DNA from: Membranipora membranacea
Lineage: Eukaryota > Bryozoa > Gymnolaemata > Cheilostomatida > Membraniporidae
Assembly: GCA_914767715.1 (NCBI GenBank)
Contig: OU612074.1
Span: 7,951,501 to 8,015,500, forward strand
Length of the DNA: 64,000 nt
Reading direction: 5' to 3'
Shown here: one piece after another, positions 48,418 through 59,979 of the stretch
Layout of the letters: each line of letters begins with the position of its first letter
Position numbering within the stretch: the stretch's first letter is position 1
Notes under the pieces: generated by a model
What the model was told of the DNA's origin: nothing
The model's database searches: none
The model's input: only the letters and a program-made list of their open reading frames with translations
Translations under genes and position numbers: made by a program

Positions 48418-49090
48418 AGCTGCGTTTACATTGTCAACTAATCTGCCTATTTGAACAACACCAACATTCAACACCGACAATTCTTCTAATGTAAACATTG
48501 TATCTGTGCAGACTAATCGGAGTTTAATGAAATCGTTGCTCTGTGATCATGTCACAGAATGAACGACACAGGGTCCGATTCCATTGAAACATAGCCACAA
48601 TTAAAACACAGATATGTAGGTCATTCAGGTCAACAGCTATCCTGTGGTTTACAACTAATCCATCCCCATTCCAAGGAGTTTCCTTTATTATGTTACCAAC
48701 TTTCTGCTGTTCATCAGCCACAAGCTGAGCACCTGCCAGCAAAACAACAGTGCCTGCAGCAACTATGGCAAGCAGCTTATCATCATGCATAATAATGGTG
48801 TTACAAAAACAAGCTAAAAAGTTCAGCTTCCCACTTTTCTACAATATTTTTTACCTAGTACTACCATTACTAGCTGTACCTATTGTACAGGGGTAATATT
48901 GTCGCAAAATGGTAGCTGATTGGTCAATATAGTTGCTTGATTGATAGATCAGGGTAGAGTTATTAGACCGACAAATCTAGTGTAAAAGCAAAATCGTTAT
49001 AACCTATATTACACTGACATTTACTGCCAACATTTATGGTATGTCGGTGTTGTTCAATTATGCAGATTAGTTGACAATGTAAACGCAGCT
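48418..49090. mobile_element. 673 bp PIF/Harbinger-like element remnant in SLC17 copy 3
   Basis: Both ends are AGCTGCGTTTACATTGTCAA in inverted orientation. The TIR continues for about 50 bp (to ACAACACC.ACAT), clearly related to the MITE at 33154-33536. Flanking triplets are TAT on the left and TAA on the right, so the expected TWA duplication is imperfect. A minus-strand frame at 48790-48524 begins MHDDKLLAIVAAGTVVLLAG, loosely like the start of Harbinger nucleases, then loses similarity. Confidence 0.7.
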
Positions 49091-50646
49091 TAAGTCTAGT
49101 CTCTAGGATGTGTAGCGCCTTCAGTAAGCCTATGCAATATAAGGTCGCCTTGCAACCATCTTGCGGGTCAAACAATAATTTTATCAATTTTTTATCAAGC
49201 AGTAAGTTTTTATTGATTTCAGCCTCAGACTTACATATTAATATTATCATTCAATATTATTATTCAATACATAAACTAGCCGTTGGAGTGATTGCATTCA
49301 TTAATGTCAGTGCTATTATTCCGGACAGTGTAGCAAACATATTGCTTGTTGCAAATATCTCTCCAGAATATCTAAATCAAATTAAAAGAACAAAAGGTCA
49401 ACGTAGTATGTGGACACAATCCTCACCAATGGTTGGTACCTACTGGTTGCTACGACACTAAGAGAACAACGCAAAATCCTGAGCGATAAAAACCACACCA
49501 CATAAAAGATTATATGTTGAAGTAAATGTGTTTGATTTGGTTATTGACTTGGGTTGATTTTCAGCAGGAAAAGAAAAGCTTTGAAATGATTCAAATTTCA
49601 GCAGTATGATCACCTCTGCCACAATTAAAACAAACTCAACTAAAATAGTAGTTGAAATACTCATCCCAGCGCCAATTGCATAGTTAATCAAACTTAGGAT
49701 GGCGTAATGATTAACCGGTAAGACCCCCACTCTAGCACTGGATTACACATTTAGTTTAAAAGTTATAGAAATAAAAGCAAAGCTATTCTCTATGAACTCA
49801 GTAAGCTGACTTATTTGTAATGAAATGCAGAGTAGAACCCGAACTGGAAACAACTTCCTTAATAACCAAAGCCAAAAATTCGAATTTTTTTGTAGTGTCA
49901 CCTTCAACTATCGCTTGGCTCTTTCTCTCAACAACTAATCAAGGACAACACATGAGGTATCCGACACTCCGGACGACTCGGATTTTTTACTTGAATCAAC
50001 TATATTTAGAAGGCTTACCTTGATGCGATGTCATGTATGTTCACGGTAAAGGCAGAATTAGCAAACCCAAGAAGACCCACTGCTGCTGTGATGAAATTAA
50101 TTCCTAAGTACTTCTTGTCACACGGGATAAATCCAGCAGCTATCAGGAATCCGGCTAGTATGATAAACGCTGTAATGCAAGGAAGGATAAAGGTCAGCCA
50201 CTGTGGTGTAGTCAATGAACTTGCCTTGTGTCACGCGACCCATGACAAAGCTAAATGGACTCCCTTACAGTTCATTGGTGTATGATGTGATATTGTATGC
50301 AAAATGCATGAACACAATGTCTAGCAGGTTTTTTAGCCATAAGGAGATGCAACTCCAACATCTTTTAAAAAAATTAAATCGATTACAAAGGGCAAATTTC
50401 TGAGCATCTGATTCCGTTCTCTTCACTTACCAATTGCCAAAGCCACCTTCCTAGTGACCCCTGTAGAGACTGGATCCTCTTTTCTAATGTTGTCTATTAC
50501 AAAAGATGCTAAGTTTGCCAAAATCACCATAGCAAGGCAGAGTTAAGTAGAGTTCGTTCTACAAAAAAAACTCTTGTTACCAACACTTAATTTCTAACAG
50601 TATTTCATTATTGCGAATGATAGAATATATTAAGATCAATGCACAA

Positions 50647-50686
50647 CATAGAGCTACTAATAATATTTATTATTAGTAGGTCTATG
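50647..50686. mobile_element. 40 bp palindrome made of two P-like element ends
   Basis: Left half CATAGAGCTACTAATAATA, and the right half is the inverse of CATAGACCTACTAATAATAA. These are the outermost bases of the P-like element at 52838-58011. Flanks ATGCACAA (50639-50646) and GTGCACAA (50687-50694) match at 7 of 8 positions, the target duplication length of the P superfamily. It looks like a copy in which everything except the terminal 20 bp of each end was deleted. Confidence 0.8.
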
Positions 50687-50716
50687 GTGCACAATCATTT
50701 ACAATATTCAACAACA

Positions 50717-50742
50717 CTCACAGCCTTAATATCCAGTCCATT
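50717..50742 (-). repeat. Duplicated 3' end of SLC17 exon 6
   Basis: The sequence 'cactcacagccttaatatcc' plus 'agtcc' matches the end of exon 6 of copy 3 and its splice donor at about 51088-51112. A short stray duplicate of an exon/donor junction lies 370 bp downstream on the minus strand. Confidence 0.7.
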
Positions 50743-52837
50743 ACACAGAGCATGGGTATAAAAAAAGATATGAATCATCGTTCTTTGTCTGGTGTTTACC
50801 ACACCCTTGATTCTAATTCATACTGTCTTCCAATTTAACAGGAGCATACATATCCTAGTCATGAGCAAGATTTAACCAGTATCCAATAGTTAGTAAAGAG
50901 GGCGGTGTAGGGAAGCAGAGAGCGTGGACCGGAAATAACAGCGCTGGAGTGACACAATCAATGCTTACTCCTGCTGGCTAGATCTAGACCAAAGTGATAC
51001 AAGTTTGGTGAAACTGGGAGTCAGGCAAAAACCTGTCACCCAATCAGGACATTGTGGTGAGAGGTGAACAAACAAGTAGTTAGCAAAACTCACAGCCTTA
51101 ATATCCAGTCCCCACACTTCTTTCATATAGGCCGGAAGCTTTGTGTTTACAGCATAGAGTCCAAAATTGTAGGAGACATGTGACACAATGATAGCCCATA
51201 TAGCAGGTGATGACAGAATCTTCAGCCATGGTACCTGTTTCTGTTACAAAGAGAGAACAGCTTATAATGAGATACTGGGCTTATCCAATTCCATGACCGA
51301 ATGCCACAAATTGAAATTGAATATGCTTCACTTCTTGTATATGCTTTTACTATAAATATCAAAAAGATTGTAGAGTCAAGTATTCCAGAAAAATATTCAA
51401 GAGTGTGATGTTCCTTTAAGTTTTATGGAATGGGTGCCAGGAATAATTCCTAAAGGCTAAGGCAAAACCGAAGGTTCCATGCAATACTGTATAGATGAAT
51501 GCTGTGAGATGTGAATACAGATGGTCATGGTCGGAAATTAAACCGAATGTGAAGTGCAATGTGGAATTCTCTTGAAGGCTAGAAAACCTATAGATACCTT
51601 TTTATCAGGTTTTACTTGGTGTGTAATTGCTATGATATATTCCTTCTCTTGCTGGGATATTCTCGGATGATCTGCGGGAGAATCATAAACCATGAAGCTC
51701 CAGGCAATACAGAAGAGTATACTCGACCCTCCGCTCATGTAGAATATACTCGGCCATCCTCCGGAGAAAGATTCCCACTCACAGAAAAATCCTCCAACAG
51801 CCAAAATCAGTATGCATCCAAGCTGTAAGAATCAGAAAACTGAGTGGAGTGAAACAATCCGATTAAATGCATTCACCTGCGCAAAACTTGCGAACTACTT
51901 TTCACAGTATGAACAACCTCGTATGTGACACACTTAAACATTTTAGGGGAGAACGGGAAGGCGAGCAGAGTTGAATCAGATTGATAAGGTAGGACAGCAA
52001 GTTTTGCCCCTTTTAATATTGTTTTCTTTCCTACCCTGGAAATATATTTTTAATGAAAGACATTTGGAATTTTGGCTACTAACCTCTAAGTAACCTCTTT
52101 ACAAACTTGGCCCTTGATACTGATATTCTTTCTATATGCAAAGAAATTGTTTATAACAGTTTACACTGAGCCCATTTATTTCAGTTCACTTACTCTTTGA
52201 CCTGATATGGTGAGTACTGTGAGTTTACTTCTCTCGTAAGTAGGCACCAACTTTCCTAGCATACTGAATAGGGATGGCATCACACCGCCACAGACCATTC
52301 CAGAGGGAACCCGCAGAAGTATTACTAGAATAGCTGATGTTTCATAATCAATAGCATCATATCTGAAAAATTTTAGAAGTGAGTAGAATAAGACCATAAA
52401 CATTTTTTGAAAGCTGCTGGTGAATCATTTAAGTAGCTTACTATCGAAAAGTAGAGGAAAGGTCAATTGTGATGATGAAATGCTGGTTACACTGCAACCT
52501 TAAATTTTATGGATACAATTGCTTATGAGTTTTCCGCCAAGTAGCAGCTGTCTTATTGATGAGAAAGGAGATAGATAATCCAATGGTTAACAGGAGGAGG
52601 AGTTATAGTGTCATGTAAAGTAGTGGTACAACTCCAAACATTGTTCAGTTAGACAATATAGAGTAGTATCTGCCTTCTACCCTTGTCCCCAGCTTGACTT
52701 ACATTCATCAGACTGAGAGTACCCAACTCTACTATATGTGACTTTCTATTAGGGATAGGTGGGTATATTAGTCTATGATTGTGTCTTTATTTACATGACA
52801 AGAACAAGCTTTTAGCAGCAAAGTATTGAGGAGTAAC

Positions 52838-53172
52838 CATAGACCTACTAATAATAAACCTAGTCAGGTGACAGATATAGAGCTTATACAGTGAGCAGTG
52901 AGGCCTATAATAACTGGATTTCCCCAATGACACAACGATACTGTGTTGTGCACAGTGTATGCTTCAATGAATGGTTTTACTATATGAGCATGACTGATTA
53001 TTGGCTATAATGGCATTTTTCTCATAGAAATATCGTGGACCGATGCCTACAAGTTGAATTTATCTGAAAGGTGATGTACAAAGTAACACCATAGTCTCTG
53101 AATATTTTCCCTAGCTTAAATATTGAATGAGATACAACCATTAGAAGTTGGCAATATCTGTAAACGTTGATA
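52838..53172. repeat. Left terminal inverted repeat of P-like element
   Basis: Pairs with 57690-58011. Well-conserved stretches include ATGAATGGTTTTACTATATG, AGCATGACTGATTATT and TATTGAATGAGATAC. The arms differ by scattered substitutions and small indels, so they have aged since insertion or were never homogenised. Confidence 0.92.
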
Positions 53173-55578
53173 AATTGTAGCAAGGAGCAACAGCGAAGAT
53201 AAATAATGTGTCTTGTATTGGTTGTAATAATAAATGAGAAGTCTTATTCTTATTATGCAACTGAACATCCAGAAGTACCACTATAAGTTCGAGTTGCGTA
53301 CTTTATATCATGATAAGCATAGATAGACCAGTTACTGATGCTGAAATATTACCAATCTATTGAGTTTAGATCGGATATTTTCATTTTTCTCTGATGTTAT
53401 CTTCTGGGTTTCGTAATGGACTCGTATCATTATGTATCGGTGGATAAGGGATCTGAATGTTGAAGTGGAATGCACAGCACATTTCATAAATCCATGCAAA
53501 TTTCCTAAAAGAATATGGTTCATGACTCTGTTTCGGGTTTTGATAAGTTTGTTTGTGTCAACACCATTGCATGTTATATAATTGCGGAGCAGTTGCTCGC
53601 TCACTACGAAGAGCTTCTTTGTGTTGGGAGAAAGTACAACAAGCCCGCCCCTATTCTTGACGGAACCAGTGTAGTATCATCATTCGGGTTGTTAGTGTCT
53701 GTATCTATAAGTGAATCTCTACAGTCTGAACAATTCAGTTTTGTCGAGCGGATGACATACCCTCCTACAAAGTAATCGAATAAGCCCATTCAATCAATGT
53801 TGGTCCCTATAGAAGGAGAGGTTTATGCATGTGGTAATTTTGTAAATCTAGAAGGGTTGTTAGTACTAGTTGCAGATCTTTTATGAGTGAAAAAAAAGTA
53901 AACTAAACTTAGAATCATACCAGAACATGATGTTTGGGGTTTTTGTTACACCCCCGTCATAAGAAACGTCAAGTCCAAGCCTCTTAAAATTGTTAGCAAC
54001 ACTATCTTGCTTTTACTAGTTTTTTCAATATATAGCTTGTTGTGTGATGTGAAAATTTAAAAGGAGTATATATTTCAAATGAAAGTTTGCTGTTTTAAAA
54101 CTAAGCAACTGAAATGTTAATTATGCTAATTGGGGCCATTACTTACCGATGTAGTCTGCTATGTCGATGATGGGTTTTGTTATGGTAAGATCCAACCGTC
54201 CTCCTTCATCCTCAAAGAATTCCTCTTCGAGTTCTTCGTCATCTGATTTCTTTTTCTTCTTCTTTGCGCTGAAGAGAAGTGACCCGAGAGTGCCTTGCTG
54301 CTGACTTGGATCTAGTTCTATAGAGTTAGCCGAGGAGCTTGGCGTTATATCGCTCTTGACAAGCAGAGACTTGAATGATAGAATATCAGGGTTGTTGTTA
54401 AATCTTCCCCTGGATCTTATTTTAGAAAACGATGTTTCTATATGATCTTGTCCCATCTGGTATCCGCGTACATACTAAGCTCCGGAGTAAGTGTCAAAGA
54501 ATGTTTTTGAAACTGCTATGAATGAGGTAGATGCTGTTTCAAAGCCCATCACAAGTGTTTTGCGACCAGTCTGAGATATTGGCTTCCCAGTGAGAAGTGT
54601 GAGAGTTTTGAGGTATCGGACTATTTCTTGTAGATCCTTTTCTTTGAATCCTATGTTCTCACGCGTCAGAGGGCTTTTGAAACCTCTGCCGAATGGGCTA
54701 CTACTGTTGAGAATGTGAAAGAGCCTGTCCATCTGAAATTGTAAAAATTTGTTGTGAAGAAGAAGTGATAAAACAAAACTGAATTAGATGTCAAATCGTT
54801 TTTTAAGATTGGTGGCTCAATTTCTTGTTTCTATATCGCAGCCTTAAAATCTTGTTAGCAAGGGCACTTAACTTCAAGACAAAAATAATTCATAGAATGT
54901 TATTGAAATCAAGACTCTCAAACGCTATTATTACAAATAGTAGTGTTAGAAATCATCCCAGAATACATGTTATTGGTAATTCAGTCAACTCACTTTGCGT
55001 ATGAATTCTATCATAGGCTCTGAATCTTTGAACTTTGGATTTGTCTGTTTTAGGTAGTCCAGGGCATCGGCTACTGATGACGATAACATTTGTGCTGCTA
55101 GACGCACTTTCATTTTCATGTTTTGCCACTTCATATGGCGCTTTGATAGCTTGTTCGCTAGCCTCACGCCCATCTCTTTCTGTAGTTTATGAAGCATCTC
55201 AATATAGCCATAGTCAATCTCCCCATTCTCAGAGTTAAATCGTCTCAGAGAGCCAAATGCATTCCGTGCCAATTTTAACATGTGAACGGCATCGCGACTA
55301 GTATAAACGTTATGTTCCATTAATGGGTGCTTGAAATACGGCTTTGCTGGTATCTTGGCACCAAGTTTCTCTAGAGTCAGAACAATTGAGCGTGCTCCAT
55401 CACATGTTACATTAACAATGCTGATTCCATTCTCTGCTGTTAGTTTCAGGCAGTCAACTATAAGCTGCTGCTGGACATCACTGTCGATCTTATCAACAAG
55501 GAAGTACCCTATGTGATGTCTGGGTCCACCCAATATAGGAACTAACAGAAACACGAGAGCTTCAGTTGCAAGCTTCTC

Positions 55579-55989
55579 CAGTGGCGTATATTAGCACTCA
55601 CGGCCCCGGATTTCCGTGAGTGGCTGAATAGCTCAGTGTGTAGAGCGTCCGCCTTATAATCACTGTAATCATTGTTGTGGGTTCGAATCCCATCGAGGTC
55701 AGTTTTTTTTCAAATGGGTGCTTTATTACTGGAGAATTTTTACCGTAAACTTCTACTGCTATTGAGTTGTTTTCTGAAAGTACCCAACAGCTTAGTGAGC
55801 TATTGAAATACCTCTCTGCTTGCACTATTTTGCTACCGATATGCAAAAATTTCCGTGGTGGGAGGGCGCTTAAGCGCCCCTCCCACACCCTCCCCGCCAC
55901 GCCTACGGCGTGTGGATCGGGCTGCGCCCGATTATTATGCTCATCTCTGAAAAGTCAGTGAGTGAAATTTTTTAGAATATACGCCCCTG
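55579..55989. mobile_element. 411 bp hAT-type MITE inserted in the P-like transposase
   Basis: Perfect 8 bp target duplication AGCTTCTC at 55571-55578 and 55990-55997. Ends are inverted: CAGTGGCGTATATTA on the left, and the inverse of CAGGGGCGTATATTCT on the right. An 8 bp duplication and CAGNGGCG-type ends fit the hAT superfamily. It carries no transposase. Inside are a tRNA-like segment (55619-55700) and three consecutive GC-rich hairpins: 55858-55886 (near-perfect), 55898-55912 (CACGCC/GGCGTG) and 55916-55932 (ATCGGGC/GCCCGAT). This GC-rich block contrasts with the AT-rich surroundings. Confidence 0.9.
55619..55700 (+). ncRNA. tRNA-like segment inside the hAT MITE
   Basis: A-box-like TAGCTCAGTGTGTAGAGCG, loop CTTATAA (anticodon position TAT), and an excellent B-box and T-arm (GTGGG-TTCGAAT-CCCAT). 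The acceptor and anticodon stems pair poorly, so it is a tRNA-derived relic, possibly still able to bind RNA polymerase III factors. Confidence 0.6.
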
Positions 55990-57689
55990 AGCTTCTCCAT
56001 ATTAGCTCCAACAGTAACTCTAACTCGTCAATTTTATGAGTGTGTTTGTTCACAAGCAAGCGCTTCCGTATGACCATACTATCGATAACCAAGCTATATG
56101 GTTTCGAGTCCTTAGGTATTGCTTTTATCACATCAACAAGAAACCCTGCTTCACAATTCACTGTTTCAAACCAACTTCTGATGGTCCTTGTTGAAGGGAG
56201 ACTGAAGTTGTTTCGCAAATATCTATAGGCTTTCGGCGAATAATAATGTATAGTGATAGCAAAACTTTTTATGTCATCACTATACGATCTAGATTGTTTT
56301 TTTCCTTTATTTACTGCTTCATTATTCACCAGTTCCTTCATAACACCATCGATTGTGCCCGGCTGAGCAGCCTGCAGCTTATTTTCCTTTTCTAAGATAC
56401 CTACCAAGTTACGCTGTACTCTCTCCTTCTTCTCAAATCTGCGTATGCGTTGCTGCAATGTGTTTATTCGCTCTTTAGTTTCGGAACTTTGGCTTCAGGA
56501 GTTGTCTTCTTACGCCCACGCCCCTCCTGCGGCGCATCGCTACTCAGTATTAAGGGTATATCTGGAACTACAGGTTCTGCTGCAGGAACTGTATCTGTTT
56601 GCACAGTATCTAAATCCTCAGTAGTTTCTGCACTGGAACTCGGGGTGTTTGCAGCGTCTCTGCTTAACACTCTACGTTTTTTGGGTTGTGGGGGTCGTAG
56701 ATACGCAGGATACTCTGGAAATATAGTAGGCACTGCATTCGGGTAGAGCATAGCCCGTCTCCCTGGAAGGTTAGGAAGCACTCTGTATGCACCCTTCCAA
56801 AATGCTTGCTGCATAGAACAGAGTTTGTGTTCGGTTTCCAATCTTTACGGGACACTGCTTCGATCAATTTGTCACAGCATTCCTGCGGAGGCGGAAAACG
56901 GTGGAAGGTGAGGCTTGCATCCTTAATTGGTGTGTTGCTACAGCCAAAAGCACAGCAGCAGTGTCGCCTACTTTTAATGGCCTGTAAAATTGAGAAACTC
57001 ATAAACATCACATCAATCTTTATCCTACTTTGCGAAAGTGAAAAAAGAGCATAATGTTGCGCCTGTCATTGCCACCTTTACCTAACAGTATTGAAAAGTA
57101 GAGCATACCATACCATGGAACTGAAACAAATTAAAACACAAGTATAGTTATGAATCTTATCTTACCGATTGCGATGTTGATGCCATGTCAGGTGTGCAAG
57201 AAATCCACTGAGCAACTGGACAGTTTAGTCTCAATAAGGCATAGCCCACCAATGAAGAGTATGTAAAAATTAAGCTAACCAAAAATCTTACAGCGATAAC
57301 TTTCAACATCATGCTACTTATGGGGACGTGTCACAAGCCCCTTGAGCTACGATACAGATGGACACAGCATGTGCAAGGTTGACCAAGGTTATAGCTATTT
57401 TTAGCTAGCCATGCTTTGAGTCATCAACTGATTGCAGCACACCCACATGGTAAGGCCTGTTTCTTTCAGAACGCATAAACAAATATTTTCATGCAACAGT
57501 CAGTCATTGAGTCATGATATTTCCGACTTCTATTGGACATAACTCACTCAATATTTGAGTCAGATACAAAATTCAAAGACTTACAGCTGGCTTGGTCTAT
57601 CACATTTCACATAAAATTAACTTGCTTGTATAATTTCTCGATGAATCTGTGAGAAAATGCTATTTTCTTGCTGCAATGCTTAAATAATG

Positions 57690-58011
57690 TATCACCGTTT
57701 ACAGATATTGCTATCTTCTAATGGTCGTATCTCATTCAATATTTGAGCTAGAGAAAAAATTCAGAGACTATGACGTTGCTTGTTACATCACCCTCCAGAT
57801 AAAATTAACTTGTAGGCATCAGTTTTCAATATCTCTATGAGAAAAATGACATTATAGCTAATAATCAGTCATGCTCATATAGTAAAACCATTCATAGCAG
57901 CTCTCACTGTGCAAAACACAGTAACGTTATGTCATTGGGGAATTCCGGTTATTATGGGCCCACTTCAGCTGTGCAGGTCACCTGTCTAGGTTTATTATTA
58001 GTAGGTCTATG
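57690..58011. repeat. Right terminal inverted repeat of P-like element
   Basis: Inverse partner of 52838-53172, starting at the target duplication GGAGTAAC at 58012-58019. Confidence 0.92.
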
Positions 58012-59979
58012 GGAGTAACATACTTATACAAATTTCCAAAACCTGTTTCAACTTTTTTTCTGAAGATGTGGCTTATGAGGGAACGGGGTTATGACATGCC
58101 TGTAAGTAATTGGTATCAACAAGGTGGTTTTCATTCTTTTATAAACTGTCAAGAGATTTATACAGTATTTGTGCAACAAATCTATGCTCTTAGCTCTTAC
58201 GTCTATAATCTTATTTCTTACTTCGATCTCTTAGAATGACGACAGTGCTATCTTAAATTTCTGTGTCTAGGCACATCGTTATTCACGCCAAAAATGCGAA
58301 CCTCTAATCTGTTACTATCAACAAACCCAGTCTGGAAGTCTGCTTTCATTCATTACTTATGGGCCTTCAAGACACTAGGCAGGCCTGTTGGTGGCAAGGC
58401 GTGATGACAGATGAGTTGCTGTTTTAATTGATCGATATGTGGAGATAAGAAATGTTGAAACCAAAAACATAACATACCTTGCAGCGACAGGTATTACCAT
58501 AGTGACGACCCCATAGAGGCTCACACATACAAGAGCAACTCTCTTTCCTCCGAATCTGCCAACTAATATTCCAGCAGGTATTTGAGTGACGAGATATCCA
58601 TAGAGGAATGCACTGAGTACCCAGCCTTGCTGAGTTTTGTTCCAACCTACATCTCCTTCATGAAATTTGCTGGTCTTTAAAATGATAACAAAATCTGGTT
58701 AGTTAGGTTGAGATGCAGGGATAATCTTCTGAACCTTTATGTTACTAGCTATATATCTAGATGACAGGTTGACAGGAGATGATTAGCTTGATATTCAGGG
58801 ACTACTGATCAAATTAGGGAAGTAATTGATTATCTAGTCACAGTTCACATTCACATTGTATAACTGAAGGTAATTTTAGATCTAAGACATACACCAATTT
58901 ATCATAATTGCGAAAGGAGAATTGTTTTATCTTTATACACCAAGGTAGCATGCTACCAAAGTTAAATCATCTTCCTCCGCAAAGCTTTTGGATTTCTTGA
59001 ACTCATGCATCAAGTACTGACAGTCACTTTCTCTAATAAATGTCATCGGGGTATGGCAGACCAAGTTTGCCTCCACAAATACACAGTTTATCAGCGGAAA
59101 GGGAGCCAACCCAAAGGCAGAAAACCCGGATCAACGTGAATGTCAATTTATGCTTTACGGTGGCTTTCAAATTCAATGTCAGTAAACGAGTCATCAAGGT
59201 GATTAGAGAGTTGATATGACATGTTTCTTGAAACGATCTGGTTGTATTGCTGCTCCACATGACGACAACCCCAGGGAAGATAATTATAACATAGAGTCTA
59301 CCGGGGTCGTTTTCGTGCGGGAACAGTTTGCAATGACCGACCGACAGGAATTTATATAGATCTGATTGATAGACAGTGTCACTCTAAACATTTTGCTAGC
59401 ATTCCTGGTTCGATGAAATGAATATCGTAGGATATTTAGAGGGCTAGACATGAATTTTAAAATCAAGTATTACATTGAAATATGGGACTGTTTGTATACA
59501 GCATGATAAAAACAGTCCCACAATGCAATGTGATACTTGCTTACCACAAACACCTACAGATATCACCCACATTGTTACCCATGGTTTTTTAGCTGTAGAT
59601 ACACTCACACTTTGATCGGTATCCATCTGTCCTCCGCACACAGATTTAATGCTAGCGTTGGCCAAACTAGAGATATTCATATTCGATTGTTTCACCATAC
59701 TGACGATAGCGATGCTCATGCTGCTTCTCATAGTTTCTATCATTATGAAACAGAGGCAGCACATGTATCCGAGGGTCCAGCGACAGGATGTCAGCATGCT
59801 GCCGAGACTCTCCTGCTCATTTTCTAAAACAGATTAGTGAAGGAATTATATGTGAAATTGCATTCATTTCAGTACATTGACGTCTTCAATGAAAAGGAAA
59901 TAATGAATGAATGTTACCAACAAGCAGGGAGTGCAATGGTCAAAGATTCTAGTGTTAGTTTGAGAGTATAACATCATTT

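Larger units (their letters stand above)
53332..57186 (-). pseudogene. THAP9/P-element-like transposase, broken
   Basis: Exons on minus: 57186-57166 (MASTSQS), 56981-54994, 54732-54147 and 53764-53332. The N-terminal THAP zinc finger shows its C2CH ligands in CCAFGCSN and SVLCSKHF, with the AVPTIF box about 35 residues later. Next come an Ala/Pro/Thr-rich linker, a coiled coil (QQRIRRFEKKERV), the P-transposase core (FAITIHYYSPKAYRYLR, LPSTRTIRSW), catalytic-type aspartates in LVIDSM and VTCDGA, the DAVHMLKLARNAF block, GQDHIETSFSKIRSRG, and a C-terminal Cys block (KLNCSDCRDSL). Lesions: a frameshift in the T-run at 56799-56802, another near 56480, a 411 bp hAT MITE at 55579-55989, an in-frame TAG at 54477-54475, and a frameshift near 53668. 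It cannot make active transposase. The protein would bind the TIRs and cut and paste the element. Confidence 0.9.
52838..58011 (-). mobile_element. P-element/THAP9-like DNA transposon, 5,174 bp
   Basis: Bounded by a perfect 8 bp target duplication, GGAGTAAC, at 52830-52837 and 58012-58019. Both ends read CATAGACCTACTAATAATAA inward. The inverted repeats run from 52838 to about 53172 and from 58011 back to about 57690, roughly 325 bp with many substitutions between the arms. The single gene inside is a THAP-domain P-type transposase on the minus strand. The insertion sits in intron 3 of SLC17 copy 3 and raises that intron from a few hundred bases to over 6 kb. Long TIRs are unusual compared with the 31 bp ends of the Drosophila P element. 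The right TIR is followed inside (57500-57680) by a diverged partial repeat of its own inner part. Confidence 0.93.
48143..59823 (-). pseudogene. SLC17-family transporter, copy 3, damaged and split by transposons
   Basis: Minus-strand exons, numbered as in copy 1: 2, 59823-59609; 3, 58674-58478; 4, 52362-52195; 5, 51822-51598; 6, 51240-51094; 7, 50558-50431; 8, 50169-50019; 9, 49371-49281; 10, 48283-48143. Exon 1 was not found and probably lies beyond the LTR element. Signatures include GWVLSAFLYGYLVTQIPAG, PTYERSKLT, SPADHPRISQQEKEY and SHVSYNFGLYAVNTKLPAYM. Exon 6 keeps the 31 bases missing in copy 1. Lesions: a 5-base deletion in exon 7 shifting frame; TGA at 48253-48251 in the last membrane helix, where the other copies have TAC; and a GC in place of the GT donor after exon 9. 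Introns host a P-like element (intron 3), a mini-palindrome (intron 6) and a Harbinger-like MITE (intron 9). Copies 2 and 3 are convergent. Confidence 0.85.

Noticed and set aside
48963-49461. Overlapping frames on both strands (95 and 117 codons)
   Set aside because: They cover the right end of the Harbinger-like element and SLC17 exon 9 in wrong frames.
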